Part shown: positions 6,035 through 10,692 of the stretch, piece by piece
Layout of the letters: every line of letters starts with the position of its first letter
Numbering within the stretch: the stretch's first letter is position 1
Assembly (NCBI GenBank): GCA_946405645.1
Contig: CAMJHW010000042.1
Span: 1 to 10,692, forward strand
Direction of reading: 5' to 3'
Origin: an uncultured Bacteroidales bacterium
Lineage (GTDB): Bacteria; Bacteroidota; Bacteroidia; Bacteroidales; UBA932
DNA length: 10,692 nucleotides
Made by a program: the position numbers and the translations under genes
Notes under the pieces: generated by a model
What the model was told of the DNA's origin: nothing
The model's database searches: none
Seen by the model: only the letters and a program-made list of their open reading frames with translations

Positions 6035-6622
6035 ATGAAAGGAGTGTATATTTTCCTGGCGGAAGGCTTCGAGGACGTCGAGGCCCTTGCCACCGCCGAC
6101 GTGCTCCGCAGGGGCGGAGTGGGAGTGGAACTGGTCTCTATTACTGATGACCCTTTCGTGGTTTCGTCTCACCGTGTGGCCGTGGGAGTGGACCAGAGTT
6201 TCGATTTCTTCGCTTTGAATATCGACCGGGGAGGTACGGACGAGCGGGACGTGATGATATTCCCCGGAGGCATGCCAGGGACCAGGAACCTCGCATCCTG
6301 CGATATGCTCATGGAAATGATGCAGGAGCATTACGACGACGGAGGTACGGTCGCCGCCATCTGCGCCGCACCCGGTCTCGTCCTCGGTCAGCTTGATGGC
6401 ATCGCCGACAAGCGCGTGACCTGTTTCGACGGCTTCGAGGGCATCCTTCAGGAGGCTGGAGCATCCTTCGAACCGCGATCGGCCATCACGGACGGTCGCG
6501 TCATCACCGGCCGCAGCGCTGGCCATGCCATCGCTTTCGGACTGGAGATCCTTAAAAAGATAAAGGGAGAGGAAAAGGCTGCGGAGGTCCGTCACGCCCT
6601 CATGCTCGAGACCTTGGACTAG
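6035..6622 (+). CDS. DJ-1/PfpI family protein (YajL/ThiJ-like)
   Basis: A 195-residue cytoplasmic protein of the DJ-1/PfpI superfamily, covering the whole fold. The glutamate that supports the reactive cysteine is E16 in EGFEDVEA. The strand ending in FPGGMPG is at 77-82, and the nucleophile elbow AAICAAP at 107-113 holds the reactive C110. The closing TGRSAGHAIAFGLEI segment (158-172) corresponds to the TSRGPGT-like motif of DJ-1. Members near DJ-1 and YajL are linked to oxidative-stress protection, chaperone or glyoxalase-type activity, and the function of an individual homologue cannot be read from sequence. The gene is single, divergent from the isomerase-homologue operon. Its stop overlaps by four bases the stop of the convergent DUF4249-like lipoprotein gene. 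No Shine-Dalgarno sequence precedes the ATG. Confidence 0.93.
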   Translation: MKGVYIFLAEGFEDVEALATADVLRRGGVGVELVSITDDPFVVSSHRVAVGVDQSFDFFALNIDRGGTDERDVMIFPGGMPGTRNLASCDMLMEMMQEHYDDGGTVAAICAAPGLVLGQLDGIADKRVTCFDGFEGILQEAGASFEPRSAITDGRVITGRSAGHAIAFGLEILKKIKGEEKAAEVRHALMLETLD

Positions 6623-7515
6623 AACTTCGGAGGCATCCCGTGGTCGGCCAGCATTTCCATGCGGGTCCGGTCGGGATTGCCAATCACCAGGCTCATCTTC
6701 GTGCAGTGCGCCAGTGCGAACACGCCGGCTGCTCCGCCGCTGATATTGGTCGGAAGGTTTGCCGGTTGCGGCGAGAACAGCGGCATGTGCGCGATGCTTT
6801 CGCTCATCAGCGCCGTCATATACGAGTAAAAGAAATCCGACATCGAATAAGTGTACAGTTCCACCACGTCGCCTTCCTTCAAGGGAGGCGTTTCTTCTCC
6901 CGTACCAAGGATGTCGAAAGCGGAGTAAAAGAAGTATTCGCCGCAGTAGAGATAGTTCCCGTCGAACATCTGGTAACCGTCTATGCTCACCCATTTGCCG
7001 TAGCCGTGCTCCTGGCCGTTTACGCGCAGGTCTGCTGCGTAATGGCTTATTATTCCGGGCAGATCCTGTCCCCAGATCGCGAAGCACCACAGTGAATCGG
7101 TCATCTTGTAGTAATCGAAGGCGTCTCCGCGGACACCTCCGGGAGGCATGGTGTCGTGGGCTTCGAAGTGGAACGGTTCTCCCTCATCCTCTCCATCGAC
7201 TGTGAGGGTATAGGTCTTTCCGACTTCGCCGGCATAATCCTCCGGAGTATAGTAGCAGCCCGGTTCCTTTTCGTCCAGGGCGGTTTCCACCGATCCGTCG
7301 GACAGCCTGACGCTGGCTCCGGATATTACCGGGATCTTTTCCGACGGAGTCCCATAGGGTGCCGAGGCGCTCAGGCGGACGCAGTGCGCGGTCGTGTCCG
7401 TGGTCAGGACTGCGTCCACCACGACACGGCGCACGTCCGCTTCCTTGATTTCGGGCACGAAAGTCTCCACACAGGAGACGGCAGTCAGCAAGGTCAGTAT
7501 CAGGATCCTTCTCAT
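6619..7515 (-). CDS. DUF4249-like outer-membrane-associated lipoprotein
   Basis: A 298-residue lipoprotein. Residues 1-14 are a short signal peptide with lipobox LTAVSC, so C15 is the predicted lipidated residue. The start of the mature protein (CVETFVPEI, then a strand-rich RRVVVDAVLTTDTTAHCVRLSASA) is typical of DUF4249 proteins, which in Bacteroidota are encoded beside TonB-dependent receptors. The rest is beta-rich and aromatic, with many Tyr and Phe residues in the middle (about 180-250), compatible with ligand binding. The start overlaps the receptor stop in an ATGA arrangement, so the two are translated from one mRNA and probably act together at the cell surface. A SusD-like helper role is inferred by analogy. 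The substrate is unknown. The stop overlaps the stop of the convergent DJ-1 gene. Confidence 0.8.
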   Translation of the reverse strand: MRRILILTLLTAVSCVETFVPEIKEADVRRVVVDAVLTTDTTAHCVRLSASAPYGTPSEKIPVISGASVRLSDGSVETALDEKEPGCYYTPEDYAGEVGKTYTLTVDGEDEGEPFHFEAHDTMPPGGVRGDAFDYYKMTDSLWCFAIWGQDLPGIISHYAADLRVNGQEHGYGKWVSIDGYQMFDGNYLYCGEYFFYSAFDILGTGEETPPLKEGDVVELYTYSMSDFFYSYMTALMSESIAHMPLFSPQPANLPTNISGGAAGVFALAHCTKMSLVIGNPDRTRMEMLADHGMPPKF

Positions 7516-9854
7516 AGCGTCAGGGTATATGAGATGGAGGGTATGGCGGTGAAAAGGTAAACCTTCCGTGCCGTTACCTCCTCCGTTTCGTCATCGTAGT
7601 GGAAGTCCAGGGCCCAGGCGTTGTGACGGGAATAGACGTTATAGACAGAGAGGTTCCATTCACCGTGCCATCTCTTTCCGGCAGGTACGCGGCGTCCTTG
7701 AAGCGTCAGCGAAAGGTCGAGACGGTGATAGTCCGGGAAATGGTCCCTGTTGCGGTCGGAGTACAAAGGCACGCGCGAACCGCCTACCTCCATTACTCCG
7801 GACGGGTATGTCGTCGGCGCTCCGCTGTAATACACCCAGTCGGCCGATGCGGACAATCTTTTGTTGAAACGGTATGTTCCGACCACTGAGACGCTGTGCT
7901 TATGATTCATGGGGGAGTCGTAGGGTTTGCCACCGTTGATCTCCGGTATCTTGTATCTCGCCTGCGACAGAGTGTAGCCAACCCAACCGTCGAACTTTCC
8001 TTTTTCGTACTTGACCATGAACTCCGCGCCGCGAGCGAAAGAGGTCCCTTCGCGAAGCTCCGCCTCCATGTCCTCGTTCATGATGACATTGGGGTGGTCC
8101 TTGAAGTCGATGGTGCCACGGTTGTCCTTGTAGAACAGTTCTATTGAAGTTTCCAGCGCATCATCGAAGAAGTTCTTGAAGACACCGACAGTGTACTGGT
8201 CCGAGACCTGCGGCTTGATGTTTGGGGAAGCGGAGAACCAGATGTCGAGCGGCGAACCCGAAATGCTGTAGATTGCCTGCTGGATGTACTGGACATTACG
8301 GCTCCAGGCAGCCTTGACGGACATCGACCGGCTGATGCTGAAAGATGATGAGAAGCGTGGCTCGAGCGCGTGCCACGCCTTGACGGTTTCGCCTTTGGCG
8401 AAATCCTCAGTGTGGTCCAGTTCGTGCGCGGCGTTGTAGTAGCGCTGCGTACGCTCTCCCACGGTGGCGAAGTTCGACAGGCGAAGACCGTAGCGGAGCG
8501 ATACCTTCGGACCGATTTTCTGCTCGTTCTGGATGTAGAAGTCGGGCGCCAGGGCGGTGGTCTGTGGATAAGTATACTCGCTGAAGATGCCTTCGCTCCG
8601 CGGGGTGAAGATGGCGGGACTGATGACATAGCGGTTGCCCTGCATTCCGAAACTGATGGTGTTCGAGGCGTTGAGGAACCAGTTGAAATCGGCCTTGAAC
8701 CCTTGGTTATGCAGGTTCGACCCCATGTCGATATCCGTCGCGGAAAACTCCAGCATGGTGTTGAAATCGTAGTGCGAATTCAGCAACGTGAAGTTGGAGA
8801 ACAGCTTCGGGGAGAAAATATGGTTCCAGCGGAGTGACTGGGTGTTGTTGGCGAAGTCCATGTCAAGGTCCAGGTCTGCGGCCTCGGAATTGGCCATGGC
8901 GAAAACGTCCTTGCCATTGAAAACGCTAAGGTACAGGCGGTTGTTGTCATTGATGATCCAATTGGCCTTGGCATTGATGTCGTGGAAGAACATCTTGTCG
9001 CCCTTAAGCGCTCCGAAGAGAGGGAAGAAAAGGTCGATGTAAGTGCGGCGCGCGGCCACCATGAAACTGGCCTTTTCCTTGACGATGGGACCTTCGAGCA
9101 AGGCTTTGGAGGAGATGAGGCCGACGCTGAGCGAACCGCCGAACTCCTGCATGTTTCCGTCGATGGTATGGATGTCCAGCAACGAAGAAAGGCGGCCGCC
9201 GTATTTGGCGGAAATGTCGCCCTTGTACAGGTCGCCGGTCTTGACGGCGTCGTTGTTGAAGACGGAGAAGAAGCCCATGAAATGCCCGGCGTTATAGACA
9301 GGGGCTTCGTCCATCAGGACGAGATTCTGGTCCACTCCGCCGCCTCGCACGCTGAAGCCCGTAGATCCTTCGCTGGGGGCCTGTACGCCCGGCATCATCT
9401 GGATGACCTTGATGATATCGGTCTCACCGAAGATCACCGGCACTTTCTTGATGAAATCCCCCGAGAGATTGACCAGACTGGTTTCCGGCCTCAGCAGCTT
9501 CTCGCGCTTGGAGATGGCCGTTACGGTCGACCCCTCAAGTGACAACGCCGATTCCTTCAGCACGAAATCGTGCCTCAAGTCTGCCCGCAGGCTGATGCTC
9601 AGAGTATCGGACTCGAAACCAAGCGACGAGCAGCAGAGCAAATAGTCTCCGGCCGGCAATTCCAGGGAATAGAAACCGTAGGCGTTCGTCACCGCCCCTG
9701 CAACCGAGCCGGCGGGGTTGACCACCGCGCCTATCATCATCTCTCCAGAGTCTGCGTCCTTCACGTGACCGCTTACGGTGAACCTGCGTCCCTGCCCCCA
9801 CAGGGCCGGCGCAAGTGCCGCAAGCAGCAGCATTATGGCCACCATCCTTTTCAT
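7512..9854 (-). CDS. TonB-dependent receptor with N-terminal CarboxypepD-regulatory-like domain
   Basis: A 780-residue outer-membrane active transporter. Residues 1-20 are a signal peptide, cleaved around LWG-QG. A CarboxypepD_reg-like beta-sandwich spans about 27-102 (VSGHVKDADSGEMMIGAVV... through YGFYSLELPAGDYLL). The plug domain at about 115-228 contains the PGVQAPSEGSTGFSVRGGG region (155-173) and LMDEAPVYNAGH (180-191). The remainder, about 240-780, is a 22-strand-type barrel with frequent Asn/Asp-rich external loops. The last residues (ISYTLTL) end in leucine rather than the usual terminal aromatic. It lacks the long extra N-terminal features of large SusC proteins, and no SusD neighbour is present; its partner is the DUF4249-like lipoprotein immediately downstream. 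The substrate cannot be told. The start is the ATG at 9854. A TTG nine bases upstream lies in the -7 promoter box and is unlikely. Confidence 0.95.
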   Translation of the reverse strand: MKRMVAIMLLLAALAPALWGQGRRFTVSGHVKDADSGEMMIGAVVNPAGSVAGAVTNAYGFYSLELPAGDYLLCCSSLGFESDTLSISLRADLRHDFVLKESALSLEGSTVTAISKREKLLRPETSLVNLSGDFIKKVPVIFGETDIIKVIQMMPGVQAPSEGSTGFSVRGGGVDQNLVLMDEAPVYNAGHFMGFFSVFNNDAVKTGDLYKGDISAKYGGRLSSLLDIHTIDGNMQEFGGSLSVGLISSKALLEGPIVKEKASFMVAARRTYIDLFFPLFGALKGDKMFFHDINAKANWIINDNNRLYLSVFNGKDVFAMANSEAADLDLDMDFANNTQSLRWNHIFSPKLFSNFTLLNSHYDFNTMLEFSATDIDMGSNLHNQGFKADFNWFLNASNTISFGMQGNRYVISPAIFTPRSEGIFSEYTYPQTTALAPDFYIQNEQKIGPKVSLRYGLRLSNFATVGERTQRYYNAAHELDHTEDFAKGETVKAWHALEPRFSSSFSISRSMSVKAAWSRNVQYIQQAIYSISGSPLDIWFSASPNIKPQVSDQYTVGVFKNFFDDALETSIELFYKDNRGTIDFKDHPNVIMNEDMEAELREGTSFARGAEFMVKYEKGKFDGWVGYTLSQARYKIPEINGGKPYDSPMNHKHSVSVVGTYRFNKRLSASADWVYYSGAPTTYPSGVMEVGGSRVPLYSDRNRDHFPDYHRLDLSLTLQGRRVPAGKRWHGEWNLSVYNVYSRHNAWALDFHYDDETEEVTARKVYLFTAIPSISYTLTL

Positions 9855-9860
9855 GGACTG

Positions 9861-9868
9861 CAAAGTTA
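9861..9868 (-). promoter_or_regulatory. Promoter -7 element of the TonB-receptor operon
   Basis: The minus strand reads TAACTTTG, a perfect TAnnTTTG element. It ends six bases before the receptor ATG, so the transcript would begin at or within a few bases of the start codon. No TTTG is found at the -33 distance, which is occupied by the stem of the rubrerythrin terminator. This is a single-box match, so confidence is moderate. Confidence 0.5.
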
Positions 9869-9880
9869 CTACTTTTTATG

Positions 9881-9912
9881 AAAAATGGCGGCCGGAATGC
9901 ACCGGCCGCCAT
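9881..9912 (-). terminator. Intrinsic terminator of the rubrerythrin gene
   Basis: A perfect 11-base inverted repeat (arms 9885-9895 and 9902-9912, ATGGCGGCCGG and its complement) encloses a six-base loop. On the minus strand it is followed at once by a run of five T (9885-9881). It lies 22 bases after the rubrerythrin stop codon. The GC-rich stem and T-run are those of a Rho-independent terminator acting on minus-strand transcription. Confidence 0.85.
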
Positions 9913-9934
9913 CGACATCGAAGGTTGGCGGAGA

Positions 9935-10483
9935 CTATTTCTTGAAATAGCGGTTGTAGAGACCCTGGAATCCGGCACCGTGACGGGCTTCGTCCTTGGC
10001 CATCTCGTGGATGGAGTCATGGACGGCGTCGTAGCCGAGCTTCTTGGCGCGGACGGCGATGGCGAGCTTGCCTTCGCAGGCTCCGCACTCGGCCTCCATG
10101 CGCTTCTTGACATTGGTCTCAGTGTCCCAGACGACCTCGCCGAGCAGTTCGGCGATGCGGGCGGCATGGTCGGCCTCCTCGTAGGCATAACGCTTGAAGG
10201 CGTCGGCGATCTCGGGATAGCCTTCACGTTCCGCCTGACGGCTCATGGCGAGGTACATTCCGACCTCGGAACATTCTCCGTTGAAGTGGTCGTGAAGGCC
10301 CTGGAGGACTTCGGCGTCCTCGACCTGGCCGTCACCGAGCTTGTGCTCGCAGGCCCAGTTCAGGCCTTCGTCCTTGATCTCGACGAATTTGTCGGCCTTG
10401 GCGCGGCATACGGGGCACTGCTCCGGCGGATTCTCGCCCTCATGGACGTATCCGCAGATCATGCATCTGAATTTCTTTTTCAT
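9935..10483 (-). CDS. rbr: Reverse rubrerythrin (N-terminal rubredoxin, C-terminal diiron domain)
   Basis: A 182-residue cytoplasmic non-haem iron protein that reduces hydrogen peroxide in anaerobes. The rubredoxin-like domain comes first: CMICG at 7-11 and CPVC at 23-26 supply the four cysteines (C7, C10, C23, C26) for one iron. The ferritin-like diiron domain follows (about 58-182), with candidate ligands E70 or E73, E103 and H106 (EEADH), a glutamate in the 130-137 segment, and E165 and H168 (DEARH). This order is opposite to classical rubrerythrin and marks the reverse-rubrerythrin group, studied in Clostridium acetobutylicum as an NADH-dependent peroxide and oxygen reductase component. 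The diiron domain also has an internal C-x-x-C (133-136). The gene has its own promoter and terminator, so it is expressed singly. It points to an anaerobic or oxygen-sensitive host. Confidence 0.95.
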   Translation of the reverse strand: MKKKFRCMICGYVHEGENPPEQCPVCRAKADKFVEIKDEGLNWACEHKLGDGQVEDAEVLQGLHDHFNGECSEVGMYLAMSRQAEREGYPEIADAFKRYAYEEADHAARIAELLGEVVWDTETNVKKRMEAECGACEGKLAIAVRAKKLGYDAVHDSIHEMAKDEARHGAGFQGLYNRYFKK

Positions 10484-10532
10484 GACAATGGGTGTGTTTT
10501 AGCGTTAATTTTGATTAATTCCAAATTGTTCC

Positions 10533-10564
10533 CAAAGATATTCAATATTCTCCGCATTTGCAAC
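10533..10564 (-). promoter_or_regulatory. Promoter of the rubrerythrin gene
   Basis: On the minus strand, GTTG (10564-10561), a 20-base spacer and TATCTTTG (10540-10533) match the Bacteroidota consensus, with one mismatch in the -33 box. Transcription would start near 10527, giving a leader of about 45 AT-rich bases. The -33 box lies only three bases beyond the stop codon of the preceding gene. Confidence 0.6.
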
Positions 10565-10566
10565 AG

Positions 10567-10692
10567 CTAGTTCACTTCTTCTTCCCAGTTGGTGACTTCC
10601 TCGACCTTGGAGAAGTCGCCGGACATCTTGAATACGGGGGAGAAGTTGTAGCACTTGCCGGAGTTCTCCGTTCCGGTAGCTACCGCGCCGAT
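10567..10692 (-). CDS. C-terminal end of an unrecognised gene (runs off the window)
   Basis: The minus strand is open from the window edge to a TAG at 10569-10567, encoding 41 residues that begin IGAVATGTENSGKCYNFSP and finish in the acidic tail VEEVTNWEEEVN. Base composition and codon use (GGC, AAG, TCC, GTC) match the neighbouring genes, which supports a real coding end. I do not recognise the family, and too little is present to assign a function. It lies upstream of rubrerythrin in the same direction, but rubrerythrin has its own promoter. Confidence 0.6.
   Translation of the reverse strand: MGAVATGTENSGKCYNFSPVFKMSGDFSKVEEVTNWEEEVN

Noticed and set aside
5978..7090. Minus-strand open frame of about 370 codons
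   Set aside because: It covers the DJ-1 gene antisense and the lipoprotein gene out of frame, and its translation is low-complexity and charged with no recognisable domain.
10506..10513. Plus-strand TAATTTTG matching a -7 promoter element
   Set aside because: There is no TTTG at the -33 distance, and no plus-strand gene lies downstream. It is in the AT-rich leader of the rubrerythrin gene.
10505..10518. AT-rich palindrome TTAAT-TTTG-ATTAA in the rubrerythrin leader as an operator
   Set aside because: Five-base AT arms are common by chance in such sequence, and it does not match a PerR or OxyR site that I can recall.
9815..10570. Plus-strand open frame of about 250 codons
   Set aside because: It is antisense to rubrerythrin, crosses the terminator and has no recognisable domain.
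1..10692. CRISPR arrays, insertion sequences, tRNA or rRNA genes, phage or toxin-antitoxin modules
   Set aside because: No direct-repeat array, transposase, cloverleaf or rRNA-like sequence was seen, and the small RHH-like gene has no adjacent toxin.

Overview
The window looks like a piece of a Bacteroidota (Bacteroidales) chromosome with fairly high GC. Several independent signs agree. There is a TonB-dependent receptor with an N-terminal CarboxypepD-regulatory-like domain, paired with a DUF4249-type lipoprotein. There is a DUF5106-like thioredoxin protein. Promoters match the Bacteroidota consensus TTTG-N19/20-TAnnTTTG, and strong Shine-Dalgarno sequences are absent. The genus cannot be fixed from the sequence alone. 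The layout is very compact: 13 genes or gene ends, no gap above about 120 bases, and no sign of a mobile element, CRISPR array, tRNA or rRNA.

Region 1-2085 (+): the 3' end of coaD (coenzyme A synthesis), then, three bases later, a secreted protein with two thioredoxin-like domains. After these comes a small ribbon-helix-helix-like protein with its own promoter and a forced TTG start. Region 2082-3992: a membrane zinc metallopeptidase (-) and a stand-alone alanine racemase (+) diverge from two back-to-back consensus promoters. Region 3997-5960 (-): a tight apparent operon, in order of transcription a mannose-6-phosphate isomerase homologue, an S4-domain RNA-binding protein overlapping it by 23 bases, and a secreted FMN-binding-domain protein. 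Region 6035-6622 (+): a DJ-1/PfpI family protein. Region 6619-9854 (-): a TonB-dependent receptor followed with an ATGA overlap by a DUF4249-like lipoprotein, an outer-membrane uptake pair of unknown substrate. Region 9935-10483 (-): a reverse rubrerythrin with its own promoter and an intrinsic terminator. The window ends in the 3' end of an unrecognised gene (-).

Most of this is housekeeping: CoA synthesis, D-alanine supply for peptidoglycan, ribosome rescue, peroxide defence and outer-membrane transport. I see no convincing complete undescribed system. The observations most worth a second look are the isomerase homologue, in which two canonical metal ligands and the catalytic arginine appear replaced; the tandem thioredoxin protein; the TonB-receptor start, which appears leaderless and abuts the rubrerythrin terminator; and the three convergent gene pairs, all of which meet with overlapping or nearly overlapping stop codons.
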